DNA from: Rhabdornis inornatus
Lineage: Eukaryota; Chordata; Aves; Passeriformes; Rhabdornithidae
DNA: 64,000 bases
Reading direction: 5' to 3'
Assembly (NCBI GenBank): GCA_013397075.1
Contig: VWZS01005944.1
Coordinates: 248,001 to 312,000 of the forward strand
Both the position numbers and the translations under genes were made by a program. This document shows, one piece after another, positions 33,931 to 46,300 of the stretch; within the stretch, counting starts at the first letter, position 1; every line of letters begins with the position of its first letter. Below the pieces are notes generated by a model, which worked only from the letters and a program-made list of their open reading frames with translations, made no database searches and had not been told where the DNA came from.

Positions 33931-34066
33931 TGGAAGGCTTAAAATCAATGTTTTCTCCTCCCTTCTGTTCCTTCTGTTGATAGAGAAGGGAAATCACAAC
34001 TGCTATCCCATGACTGCTGGAGCCCAGCCAGGGCTGGCCTCTAACAGAGGAAAAAGCCCCAGTCTC

Positions 34067-34070
<4 letters not shown>

Positions 34071-34101
<31 letters not shown>
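34071..34101. repeat. (TC)n microsatellite
   Basis: Fifteen uninterrupted TC units with a shorter imperfect lead-in. Confidence 0.97.
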
Positions 34102-34104
<3 letters not shown>

Positions 34105-36840
34105 ATTTCTCATCCTAGCTGAATACCAAAATGGCTTTTCTATGAGGAGTTTCAGGTCATCTGTGCAAAAATGACCTGAAATGAACAACATCCTGTTGTT
34201 AAATCCCAAAGAAGATTTGATCCCCTTTTGCCATATATCAGCTCCTGGGCTGTTCCAAAGCACAGCTGGGGGAAACCATTGCATTCAAGGCATTCCTTGA
34301 TACAGAACCTCATATCTCTATAGCCACACAAGTCAGTTTAAAGCCACATAATGCACCCTCAAAGCATCACAAGAGGTCAGCAGGCCTTAGGAGATGCTAG
34401 ACACAGTGATGGTCCCTGAACATCCCTGAGCTTGTTGCCTTCCATGAGGGATTTATCCAGGATGATGCCATAGGAAAAGCCACTCCTGTACCAGGTATCC
34501 TGTTCCTGCACTCCCACATCATTTAAGTGCCCTGTCAGAGCTCACCTTCTGGTGTGTGCACCCAAGTTGGGGAGGGAATGGCAATATGGAAAAGCTGAGG
34601 GATTGCCTAGAGTCTCAGCCTTTGCTGGAGCCTTTGCAGGATGCAGCCTTTTCCATGATGCATTAAGGTGGATAAAACTTCCTTAAGACTCAAAAAAGGA
34701 TCACATTCACCCAATAAATTGCACAAGTATTTTCTGGCTAGTGATAACCTCACCAGTGGCCAGGCTGGATGCAGGTCCTTCTAATTAAAGGACAATAAGT
34801 CTGATGGATTGGTGAGTCAGAGCTGCCATGCCAGATGACAAAACACCAGATTTCCAAATAATTAGATTGCTCTGAAGGCAGACAGGGAGCCTAATGCAGA
34901 TTAACTGTGAAAGAAATGCTGGTGTTTGTGGATGGTGCTTGTTGGCATCGTGCCATCCCTCTCCTTGCTGCTTGGAGGACCAGAGACGCTGACTGTTAGA
35001 TAAAACAGGGAGAAACACACATAGATTAAAGTAAGACAATCCAAGAGCAATGGAAGAGCAGCTCATGTGTACACTACCTCTGTTTTCATGCATCCCATGG
35101 AGATAAATCTGGGCTTTGAGCTGGAGCATGAGTTATATTGGATACAGGGCCTTATCCTGGCACGTGGCTGGGCAGCAGCAGTTTGCCAAAGGGACAGGAG
35201 GGTGGAGGTTCCATATATTTGGAGGGTGTTGGACTAGACAGGCGACAGCTGGACTTGCTCACAAGAGGATAAAACACTCCTAGTGGAAGTGGATCCAAAA
35301 ACTCCACAGCGTCTGAGCTTTGCTGAGCAGGTTCAGATGAAAGGGACATCATTGGGGGCGACAGTGCAGAGTGCCTGGTCACAGTTTGGGAGCAAGGGAT
35401 TGGGACAGGCCATCACCCACTGTGAACTCATCTTCTCCACACACCTACTCCCTAGGAATGGTGATGTGCCAACCCAGAGGGAAGGGGACAGCATTCCTGG
35501 TCATGTTTTTTATGTTCCTCAGGGAGCCAGAAATCTCCATCAGGTTTTGCTGGCACTCAGGCTCATTCTGCCTGAGCTTTACTCCCATAGATGCTCAGTC
35601 CCATAAAGATCATCCCTGCTCCAGCTTACTTGTAGGTGACAGGTGACCTGCTGTCACACTGGGATTTTTTAGGGACAAGCACACTGCTGTTCCACCTTGG
35701 GGAAATGATGTGATTTTCACGTGTCCCCACTGCAGAATGAATGAATGAGCCATTTGACAGAGGATACTTTGTAAGGCTGGCAGGGCTGCTGGCTCCAGGT
35801 TTTATATGGAGCGCTGAAGGCAATTTTTCCACTCCTCCTGCCACGAGTGGTTGGAAAGGGTGATAAACAGCAACTGTAACCATGCAAAGCCATCCCCACC
35901 TCTTCCTGTCCCAGCACAGGTTGATCTTTCACATCCAGGGACATCCCCAGCCCAGGGGCTGCAGCAGGATCCTGGCACCGTGAGAGCTGCAGGTACTGGT
36001 TGTCCAAAGGGACGCCTAAATATGGGGGAAAATTCGTTAGAGGTTTCCCATTAATTTGGAGATGCTTCCCAATAACAACCTCCTGAGTCTCTCTTTCCTC
36101 TCCAAAACTGGACTACAGGACAAAAAGACTCAGCTTCTCTTTTGGCTCTGTGAAACCAGGCTGGCTTCCTTAGCAAAAAAAAACCCCAAATAAACAAGAA
36201 ATCCACTTGCCAAGCAAATTAGCAAAACATTATTTTCATCAGGAAAGTAATTTTCTAATGTGTTTTTAAAAATCCCTTTTACCCAAATTTTTAGCAGGAG
36301 CTTACAACTGGTCACTTGTGCTGCTGTACCAGATTCATTTGGTTTATTTTTCACATTTGAAAATGAGTTCAATACCAAATTAAGGTCTCTCACTTTCTTT
36401 CTAGTTTGTGTTTGACTGCGTGGGAATAACCTGGCAGTGCCAAGGAATTGATGTTTGCTTTAAGGTAAATTCTCCAACAGAGCTCTCATGCAGCAAAATC
36501 CATTGCTCTGAAAATTGCCTAGACCAGCTTCTAAATGGATTTTGGCTTTTTAGCTTCCAAAGTTTCCCCTCCTTGTTAGAAACTCGGCATCTCCAGATAT
36601 ATCAAACATCTCAAGGCAAACATCTCAAGCACAAGTTGTTCCATATGCTCAGTATAAATTTTGGATAAGCCCCTCAGGAATAAATACATACCGACCACAT
36701 ACGTGCTGTTTCCTGGGTTTTTTGGACAATAACTCCAAACAAAACAGCCACAACATGGAGATGATGTTTGTATAAGCTCCCCCATCAACTGACGGGAAGT
36801 TTATAAGGAAGAGAGCATGATGATGCAGCCTGGGTCCCTG
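34102..36840. other. Intergenic sequence without recognised features
   Basis: About 2.7 kb. I see no gene, RNA gene, or clear repeat family. Confidence 0.55.
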
Positions 36841-36849
36841 TGCCCACCC

Positions 36850-37187
36850 AGGGGATTCAGGGAGACCTTAGAGCACCTTCCAGTGTCTAAAGGGCCACCA
36901 AGAGAGCTGGAGAAGGACTTACAGGAGAGGCATGGAATCACAGGGTGAGGGGAAACAGCTTCCCACTGCTAGAGGGCAGGGTTGGATGGGATATTGGGAA
37001 GAAATTCATCCCTGTGAGGCTCTGGCACAGGTGGCCCTGGCTACTTGATCTCTGGAAGTGTTCCAGGCCAGGTTGGATGGGGCTTGGAGCAAGCTGGGAT
37101 AGTGGAAGGTGTCCCTGCCCGTGGCAGGGGGTGGGACTGAATGAGCTTTAAGATCCCTTCCAATCCAAACCCTTTAGTGATTCTATG
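36850..37187 (+). mobile_element. CR1 LINE 3' fragment
   Basis: Contains 'gggagaccttagagcacctt', 'gcttcccactgctagaggg', 'ggaagtgttccaggccagg', 'gtgtccctgcccgtggcagg' and 'tcccttccaatcc...gtgattctatgg'. Confidence 0.93.
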
Positions 37188-38602
37188 GAAAGAGATACAG
37201 AGAGGATTCAACCCTCCTCAAATCCCTCTGCTCACCTTGAGCAGAATGTGGGGATTTTTCCTCCCCTTAATTCCAAGCTTAAGTCAGGAGAGTGGCCCAA
37301 TTTTCACAGGTGAATTAAGCCTGTTCCTTTTAGCCCCAAAGATTTAAAAGCAGCAGCATTTTGGACAGACCCCCTGTCACAAAATCATGGCCAGGGCTGC
37401 CTCAGGACCTGGTGCCCCAGGGGAGAAGCAGAAACCCTGGAAAGGTTGGAGTGTGGGCCACAATCCCCATAGGTTATTTCAGACTCCAGCATTGCTGGTC
37501 CCCAACTTCTGTCTCACCCTGCTCACAGGCAAGAAAATCCATGGGATATTTTATCACATAAAAAACCACATAGGCAAGATAAAAAAATGTATTTTCTTAT
37601 TTCTTTAGTAGGGAACCCTAACAAGAACATCCCCCTCGTGCCTGGGATGTGTGGCACACCAACACAGAGCTCTACATTTCCTGGGCTCTCCTCTCCCTTT
37701 TGCCATAACACACAATTTTTTTCTTTTCAGCACTGGGGCACAATGACCACAGGTTTCCAAGGAACTACCAACAGCAAACCCCCAGGTCTATTTTTCCCCT
37801 CTGCATCTTCCCAAGTAACACAACACTCATTCATAGGTATGAATAATTCCTTACAATTCCTCTTTGAGTACAAATAATTCCCTATAATTCCTCTTCAGCT
37901 CGTCTGCCGTTACATCATCCTGTCCGTGTGGGCAGTGAGTATTTCTGGCCTCTCAGTTTTTCTGACTCCAGCTCTTTTCAAGCCACCTCACCTCTCTCCC
38001 TGTAATTAGCAACAGGCTTTTCCATCACAAATGTTGGAAGTTTCATTGAACTGTTGAAATCCAGCCCATTTCAAACATTTTTTTTGTGCAGCACAAGTTG
38101 CTACAGGACATTAAGGCCAAGACTTGGTAAGATTTTTTCATCCCCTTGTGCAAGGCATCACCTGGAGGGCTCTAAAACAAGAAAACAGGAGTAACCCAAA
38201 GCAAAGGCTGGCAAGGTCTGTGTTTACCAAAACATGTCTTTCTCCCTGAGTTATCTTTTATGCTGAAAAAGAGCTGAGTTATCTTTCCTAGAAGGCAAGC
38301 ATCACAGTTCACATTAGAGTTTACTGACCTACAGGCTGTGCATTGTGTTAGAGTGGAAAATATCCACATTATTTACATACTTGAGCGTAGTTTGTTCCCT
38401 GTAATCACAGAAGCTGAAAATCCCTTCTAGCAGAAGAGCTTTTTGCAGGATGTGGTTGGTTAGAGCTCCAAGTTTCACCTTTTGGATTATGATCTCTTTT
38501 GCAGGCCATGGATTAAGTGTGTGTACATACACTCAGATAATGCACACAGCCTGGTGTGGGCTTGTTTTTGTTGCTGAGATTTTTTTATGAGAGGGGAAAA
38601 AA

Positions 38603-38755
38603 ATCATAGAATCATAAAATCACAGAATGGTTTGGGTTGGGAGGGATTTTAAAGTTCATCTTATTCCAACTATCTGCCATTGACAGGGACACTTTCCACT
38701 AGACCAGGTTGGTCCAAGGCCCATCTAACCCAGCCTTGAACACTTTGAGGGATGG
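38603..38755 (-). mobile_element. CR1 LINE 3' end, antisense
   Basis: Plus-strand text 'atcatagaatcataaaatcac', 'agaatggtttgggttggg', 'cactagaccaggttggtcc' and 'ccagccttgaacactttgag' is the reverse complement of the CR1 terminus. Confidence 0.93.
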
Positions 38756-40714
38756 AAGGTGGGAGAGTTTGGAGAGATGTTTTAAATTCTCGGCCAGTGC
38801 TGCAGGATGGGAAGGGCAGAGCCAAGTGTCTCTCATCTTTTCTTAATTCCCACTCTGACCTGCCCATCTAGAGATGCTCTTGCCACTTTCCCTGGCTGTT
38901 CCAAAGTAATTTGATGAGACAAAAATGCATCAAGAAATATTTGCACAAAGGCAGACAGACAAACAGAATGTGTAGGAGAAAAGCAGAACCAAGAAAACTT
39001 CAGGAAAACATTTCCTGGACCACTTCCTAACCAGGGTGCTGGGGAGGCACTGGAATAAAAGCAATAGCAAATTCTTTGGAGCTAAAGAAACTGTCTATTG
39101 CAAGCAAAATTGAAATGCAATCTGCAGCCCTGCCCTCTGTCCCTGCTCTTTGCCTTGATTTCCATGCAGGAAAAAGAGTTTTTTCTTTAAAACAGGGCTG
39201 TGAGGGGTGGGACCCTTCACCCCTGATCTGCTGTGCAGATGCTCAGCTGATGATGGGAAAATAATGGAGCAACCCTTGGTTTTGGTGGAACTCCCTAATT
39301 CAGAGCAAGAAGCATCTCTGTCTTGCCGCTTTTATTTGGGGGTGAAAAGATGACTTTGGGTTGGGCAGATGCCCGAGGAGTCCCTGGAGGAAAAGCCAGC
39401 AGATGGTGCTCAAGGATGGAGCCAAGGCAGGGATGCTCCTGGGTGTCACCGTGTGTCAGCAGGCACCCAGAGCCACCCTGTGCTTTGCCTGAATCACACG
39501 AGTGAAATCCACAGAAGTTTCCTAAGTCAGGGTAGAAATTGCCCACTCGAGGCACATCAGAAAAGAACTGCAAAATTTAACCACTCCCTGCCAGTTTCAC
39601 TGGATTTTTTTAAAACTGGGACCCTTATTCTGATGGTGGGAGAGTGTCAAAGTCACCTTTGCATCCTGGAAATGATGTAGCACACAGGGCATTTAAATTT
39701 TTCGTGGGTAGAAAGAGATTTCCTCAAAACCTTCCTCCTGACTCATAGCATTAATCACGTCTACTTATTAATGCACCAGGGAGGAAATATTGCTAAACTT
39801 AGTCCCAGCTGCCCCTAGAAATTACCAGCATGATGTGACCTAGTCTTTTACTAATTATCAGAGGGTTTGTTTGGTGTCTGGGAATGGAAAGTATTCTGTC
39901 TCTGCAGATGTCACCCTCTCCCCAGGGGGGTCACCCACCCCCAGAATGCCACAGCAGCCACGGCCCAGGTTCTCATGATGGATGGGGATCACTTTGCTGG
40001 GAGTCACAGAGAGGGAACTGCTAAAGGAAGGGTTGTAAAGGGTTGTGAGTGAAAGGGGGGGGGGAAATAACCCCCTCCCAAAATGCCATGAGCTTCCTGT
40101 CTGGCTGCTCCCCCATTATGTGTCAGTGATAAAGCCCCTTTTCGGAAAGGAAAATCTTCCAGCTTGGTTCTTGCAGCCACAAAGGCAGTCAGATGGGAAT
40201 TGAAAAGCTCTTCCAGCCTCATTTAATTATTGGAGCACTTGGTAATAGTCACTTCAATATTAAAACCATGTTAAGACAAATAAAAAAATAAAACAGAAAA
40301 AATGCTAACGGCACAAAAAGAAATCAATCTAACTCCCACATTAAATATGTTCTCAATTGAGCTGTGATAGGCACATAACACGGGTCACACACATTTTACC
40401 AGTGTCGTTACATTATTTATCTGGAATTCTCTGACTTGGCTGTTTTTCACTACTGTTCTGGGGGTGCGTGGAACTTTCCTGTGGTTTGTTCTTTTGGTTT
40501 TTTTGTTGGTTTTTTTTTTTCACTCAATTAAAAGTGTTTCCCCTGCGCTCCTTCACTGCCACAAGAAAACTCCGGTTTTCAAGGCAGATCTGAAGAAAAG
40601 GCAACACAGATCCCAGCTGCATACTGGTTACCACTGGTAGTGACAAACTGGAAGCACTGGTGGATATAATTCTTCATTACAATAGCAACTGTAACCTCAG
40701 GTTCTTGCTTTACT

Positions 40715-40862
40715 GAATCTCAGAATAGCCTGGGTTGGAAGGGACCTTGAAGACCACCTTGTTCTCTCCCCCTGCCATGGCAGGGACATATTCCACTAGA
40801 CCTGGGTGCTCCAAGCCCTGTCCAACCTGGCCTGGAACACTTCTAGGGATAGGGCATCCCAG
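40715..40862 (-). mobile_element. CR1 LINE 3' end, antisense
   Basis: Reverse CR1 tail: 'cctgggttggaagggacctt', 'cactagacctgggtgctcc', 'caacctggcctggaacactt'. Confidence 0.92.
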
Positions 40863-40993
40863 TTGAGCTCTGCCTGACAGCTAAAGTCACCTGGAAAGGC
40901 CTTTGGATGCTTATGCCCACATAATGCTCTTCCATCATATGTATTTTATCTTTTAGCAGCTGTCCCTCACTCTGGGTGAAAATAAAAACAATA

Positions 40994-41066
40994 TAAAATA
41001 AAATAAAATAAAATAAAATAAAATAAAATAAAATAAAATAAAATAAAATAAAATAAAATAAAATAA
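40994..41066. repeat. (AAAAT)n microsatellite
   Basis: About fourteen uninterrupted AAAAT units. It lies about 130 bp from the CR1 end at 40,862. Confidence 0.97.
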
Positions 41067-41868
41067 GGTCTTTGTCATGGCTTTCCAGCAGCTCCTGTTT
41101 CCACCATCCCCTGTTCAGTGCCCACTGACACCCAGCGAGGAGCTGCAGCTCCCTTTTGCCAGGCTCATTTATTATTTGGGAACTCCCTGCCTGTAAACTC
41201 CAGCTTGGCAGATTTTGGAGGGTTTTTTTTGCCTTTGGGCACGAGGCTGGGGAGTTCCACTCTGGGTCCCGCTGTGTCTTCAGTCTCTGCCAGCACTGAG
41301 CCAAGCACCATTTCTAAAAGGAGTTATTGCCTCAGTCCAAGGGTTCAGCACTTCCCTGAAGCATTCCAGCTATTTCTTTATGTGGCTGATCTTTCAAAGA
41401 GCACAAACCCAAGAGCAAACATCATAAATCCCCCTTTGAAAAGAAAAGAACTTGACTATTTGATTCCCGGGGCACCATCTCCACTCCAGCCTTATATGGA
41501 ACCAAGCAAGAGCAAGAGATAAGAGTTAAAGTTTCTATACCAGTGCTTATTACAAAACACAAACCAGTGCAGCCTAAAATGTTTAACTTTGGCCAGCGAT
41601 CTGCTGTTGCACAAGGCACAGGAATAAAACTAACCCCAAATTTATTAGGCTCTGCCTAATGAAAGGTTAGAGCATTCTTTCACTTCACATATGCTGAAAA
41701 AATTTTAAAATCACCAGTCAGGAACTTGCAGACTGGATTTGTTGCCTTTTAAGCTTTTCCTTTCAACCTGTATATCTTTTAAAATATTTATCCTTATGCT
41801 AAGGCATTAACTTTTGTTTGTAAGTTATGTATAACTTATAAACACTTCTGCCTCTGTTCCTGGGCAGG

Positions 41869-41876
41869 TATAAAAA
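41869..41876 (+). promoter_or_regulatory. TATA-box-like motif upstream of the CpG island
   Basis: A perfect TATAAAAA on the plus strand, about 280 bp before the CpG island. It could be a core promoter of COL6A3 or a chance motif in AT-rich sequence. Confidence 0.25.
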
Positions 41877-42097
41877 CCTGCTGCTACATTTTAATGGGAA
41901 GGTGCACAGAGAAGAGACTCTTTCCCCCTGATGCTGATGTTGTAAGGATCTCAGCCTCGAGCATCTCCGAGCAGTGCTGCTGTGGAGCCTTGTGTAACTT
42001 GGTATGGTCCTTGGCACATCCCGACTCCTGCAAACATCCAAGACCAAAAAACATAGTTTTGTCATTCCGCAGGGCTTAATATTTTTTTCCCTCTCGC

Positions 42098-42117
42098 TCT
42101 TTTTTTTTTTTTTTTTT
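42098..42117. repeat. Poly(T) tract
   Basis: About 18 consecutive T at the upstream border of the CpG island. Confidence 0.9.
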
Positions 42118-42139
42118 CAATTTGAGTATCTATTTCTCA

Positions 42140-42588
42140 CCAGCAAGTGAGCAGCGCTCTGGACGCGCAGGGCCAGAGCAAAGAGGAGAAGCCACACAGT
42201 GCGGAGGCGTCCCCCGAGGCGGGAGGAGGGGGACGGGACTGTGTGTGATGAGCAGCTCTGACCTCAGCCCCGGGAACGCCAGCCCCAACCATCTGGATCC
42301 CATTTGCGACGCCGGCTCGCCCGGCCCTCCGGCATTCCCGAGCCCGTTGCCTCCTCCGGTCCCGCTCAGACCCACGGCAGCCACCGCGCAGGGACCAGCG
42401 TCCCTCCAGCGCCCTCATTCCACCCGTGCCCCACCATTCCCTCATCCCAGCAGTGCCTGCACCCCACTGAGCACGGCGACAGGGGACTGGGAAGGCTGAG
42501 CAGCAGCGCACGCCATGAAGCAAGGGTGAGAGGCGCTCCGGAGAGGAAAATCCTGGAATAAGCAACTCTTCCGGAGGTTCACTCAGGG
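42140..42588 (+). promoter_or_regulatory. COL6A3: CpG island, candidate COL6A3 promoter and non-coding exon 1
   Basis: Dense CpG over about 440 bp, in contrast to AT-rich flanks, 8.5 kb upstream of the signal-peptide exon on the same strand. It ends at a strong donor-like site (caggg|GTAAGT, GT at 42,589-42,590). Human COL6A3 has a non-coding first exon separated by a long intron, so this position is plausible. The exon and its start are inferred from base composition and one donor only. The open frames inside are not convincing proteins. Confidence 0.42.
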
Positions 42589-44849
42589 GTAAGTGTTGCT
42601 TGCCGTGTGGGAGCCCTCAGCCTAACCTCAGCAGCTGCTAAGCCATGGTTTGCCTCTTTGGTGGGTTTCTTTCAGGGAATTTTGGACAAAGCCATCCCCA
42701 GGTTTGAATCAGTCTCAGAAAAGCAGAGGGATGCTGCCGGCTCGCTCGGCCCGTGAGCTCCTCCCAGAGCTGATGCACTGCAGGTGTTTGGGAGCACTCC
42801 TGTCCCCACCACTATAAGGGAGCTAAATCCATTCGAAAGCACTGATCTCTGTATTTCCTCAGCATGGTTTTTGCGTTTGATGCCTCGGAATCGCTGCAGC
42901 AGCAGTGTGATGGGATGGGAGCAGGATGACACGGGAAGCAGCGCCCCAAGGAGGGCGTGTGGTGGTTTAGGAAGATGTATCAGCACAAGGAGATGGGGAC
43001 ATCAATGGGACTTTGCAAGGAATGTGCTGAGGGGGTGTCTCAGCATCCCTTTCCTGCTCCCAGGGCTGGGGGGCTGTTGGATATCTGCCCTCACCCCTCC
43101 TGCCCCAAGGTGAGGTATGATGAACCCAGCAGAGGTGCTCAGTCGTGCCACTCCTGCTGCCAGGCATGTCCCCACTGCTCCGGGGTGGGCCAGCATGTGG
43201 CTCCAAAGATAATCCTCATCCTCTTGTGGTCATCCACAGAGAGGGAAATCAGCCAAGCAGCAGCTTTTCCCCTAAGGGAAAGGGCTCTCCAGCCGTGCAT
43301 GGAGCCACCATCCGTCTCCAGAGCTCCCATCTGCTCTCCCTCCTGCCCTCCCCAGCCCTTTCTCCGCACAGCCCCAGTTGCCCTCAGCCTCCTGGGACTT
43401 GCTGAGGGGGCGGCTGTGACTAATCTGGAGACACCCTGCCACCATCCGCTGGGCTCAGCAAAGCCCTCCCTTCCCAAGCAGAGCTGGGGCGAGAAACGGT
43501 TGTGGCCAAACTGGTTTCCTGACCAAGCAGAAGGGCCAAAACTGCCCGGAATGAGGGTAGCCAAAGCCCCTCTGGTTCCAGTTTGTGCAATGGGAAACTC
43601 TTAGCTTGTTTCTGGTTGCTGTGATGATTCATGTGAGCTCTTGGGGGAGGAATCCTGCGTTTTTCAAAATTCTGGCTTTGCCCCCTTTCTTTCTGGTTTA
43701 AGGAAAAAAGAATCAGTATTTGTGGTTGGATAATTATGGTGCTTATACAGTGATGCTTCTGGGGCACAAATACCCAGTTTAGGAGGTTTGTAGAGAGATG
43801 GCTCCAGACTCAGGCGGTTGCAGGGAGCTGGAGAATTCCTCCAGGGTCATGTAAGAATGCAGAGGAGAGACTCAACTCCACATCTCCCTGGCACCATCCC
43901 TTCAGTCAGAGCTCAGGGAAACGGGCTTTTTACCCCCAAACTTACTCTGTCTTTGCAGAGATGTTGTCCATAACCAGGGCTGTGACTGTGATTAAGGCAG
44001 GAGTGCAGGGCTTCCACCACACCATGGTCCATTCATTCCCTTTCCAGTTTCCAGCACCCTCCCCAGTCCCCTTTCTGGTTTTTCAAACATCTCTATGATT
44101 TTCCATTCAAACTCAGCAACTTTTCCTGATTTCAGGGTGAGCTAAACCATCCACTGCTTTATTCCCAGATGTGAAGGAGGGGGGAAAAAATTCTAAAAAA
44201 TAATGATCCTCTTCTACTTTTGCTACGTGCCTGTCCAGGAACAGGAGGGAAGGGAACATCTTATTCCTTCCATCAGTACAAACTGTGGTAACTGCACAGC
44301 CTTGCCAGCCTTGGATTGTGTTCCCCATTGGATTTCCAGCAAAGGGGTGAGCCTGCCCTGCGCTGGGCGTGCACGGCGCCGGGTGGCATTGCGTGCTCGC
44401 TCCTGGCCGTGAATCACAGCCAGCCTTACCCCCTCCACACGCCCATCACTTTTTCCACCTTTTTAAGCGATCTGTGTTCCACATTAAGGAGACGATTTGT
44501 TTGGGTGGAGAGGCTCCGGGAGGCTCTGGTTACTATACATAAAGAGTCATTGATCTTTGAGGGAGTTTCCGCTTTTTTTTTCTTTTTAGCAAATACTCCC
44601 TTTCCTCTTATTAACGTCTCTATTTTGGTCTCAGTCTTTGGATGGAGAAAACAACGAGATTTTAAGCCAACAGCATGCTTAGAAGGACAGAAATGAATAT
44701 GTGATTCATATTAAATTCTAGCGCCCAGGGAACTTGCCTGGGGAGGGTATGGAAGCACCATAACTCTATTGCTTTGCTGAACACTGGTTTTCAAAAATCA
44801 GAGCTCCAGTGACTTGCAAAAACAGGGAGATTTTTTCCACCCTTTCAGG

Positions 44850-44850
<1 letters not shown>

Positions 44851-44899
<49 letters not shown>
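44851..44899. repeat. 49-base poly(T) tract
   Basis: Forty-nine consecutive T. It could be the antisense poly(A) tail of a retroposed sequence, but no recognisable body lies beside it. Confidence 0.97.
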
Positions 44900-44903
<4 letters not shown>

Positions 44904-46119
44904 ACAGGTCTGCCTTTGTAGGAATAAATGTTTTCAGGGGCAACTCTCAACCCCACAAACCTCACCTTCCCACTAGCACTTGGCAGGAAGGTTTATGCTT
45001 CAAAAGAGCTGAGACAAATCTTGATGTCTCCACCTGGAGCCATGAATAAATCCAGGATCTGTCCTATTCGGCTCATCCTGAGTTTCTAGAAATAGCTTTG
45101 CTTCTAAAGGCCTGTGGAACCAGGTGGAATTCAGTGTTCTGTGGTGAAGAGGTGACACTTATGTCCCTAAAAAGGTGACCAAGCTTTTTTCACATGGAAA
45201 AATCATGGCATTCAGCCTCAAAATCACACCGGGAGTGGCTTTTGGCTAACATTTTCCCCAGCTCAGGGAAATTTAAGGGGGAATTCATCCACACAAGAGA
45301 GGAGCACGCCTCACCTCCAGAGGGCAATCTGCAGCTCCCTGGCTCCACATCAGGATTTTGGGAGCTGGCTCTCCCAGCTGCTCAACCCACAGCCATGACT
45401 GCAGTCACATCCCACTGCTGGGGATGCAAGGAGCTGTTCTGGGTGCCTGGTGTCCACTCCCAAGCCACTGGCAGGGCTTACAGCTGCTGCCTCCCACGGC
45501 TGTGGATACAGCAGAGAACAGCCAAGCCAAGGGAATTTGAGGCTGAGCAGTTTGGTTGGGAAGCAGGGTGATGATGGACAAGGGAAAATCCAAGAAGGCA
45601 AATGTAGGTGAAGGTAGAAGTTTCTTTATTTTGACTCCGACATCCCCATCAGACAGACTTCTGGAGGGGCCTAGAGGATGCTCACAGCATCCTGCACCAG
45701 CTATGGGATGATGCTTTGCTCTCCCTGTCCCCCTTTCAGAAAAGCTGTTGGGACCCAGCTGCAAATCCACCTCTTTTTCCCATGGGAAAAGCATGATCCA
45801 CCCCACATGCACACGAGAATTTGAGGGCTGCAATTGTTTCTCAGGTTTTTAGTCAATATATTTTTTGTGGGTGCTGCAAGGCTGGGCAGGAAAACTGGAT
45901 CAGATATCCTGTGGTCTGGGGCGGTGAGGCACCCCAAAGGTCCCTGGGCATGCCAGCTGGGAAAGCTGCACAAACCAATCCCAATTCCAGGCCATTTATC
46001 CCCAAAAAATGTACCAGTCTCTCTGCCTACCATGCTCTGCTCCTTTCCAGAGGCTGCTCAGCTTTCCAGCAGGAATGTGTTACAGGAACAGGGAGATTAT
46101 GGGAACAAATGTCATAAAT

Positions 46120-46300
46120 ACAATCACAAAATGGTTTGGCTTGGATGGGACATGAAAAACCATTTCGTTCAACACTTCCAGGGATCCAGAGGCAGCCACA
46201 GCTTCTCTGGGCACCCTGTGCCCAGGCCTCCCCACCCTCACATGGAAGAATTTCTTCCCATTATCGCATCTATTATATTTTCACTACACTCTAGTGAAAA
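46120..46300 (-). mobile_element. CR1 LINE 3' fragment, antisense
   Basis: Plus-strand text 'caatcacaaaatggtttggc', 'gaggcagccacagcttctctg', 'ggcaccctgtgcccaggcc' and 'aagaatttcttcccattatc' is reverse CR1. The central block is deleted. Confidence 0.88.

Noticed and set aside
33654..33980. Plus-strand frame with Ala-Leu-Thr and Ile-Gly-Pro repeats
   Set aside because: Direct translation of degenerate repeat array B.
42122..42565. Open frames on both strands in the COL6A3-side CpG island
   Set aside because: Short, compositionally biased, and on both strands at once; best explained by GC content.
42958..43120. Possible start of another LTR ('tgtggtggtttagg')
   Set aside because: Only a short terminal resemblance; no TATA, poly(A) signal or matching 3' end found.
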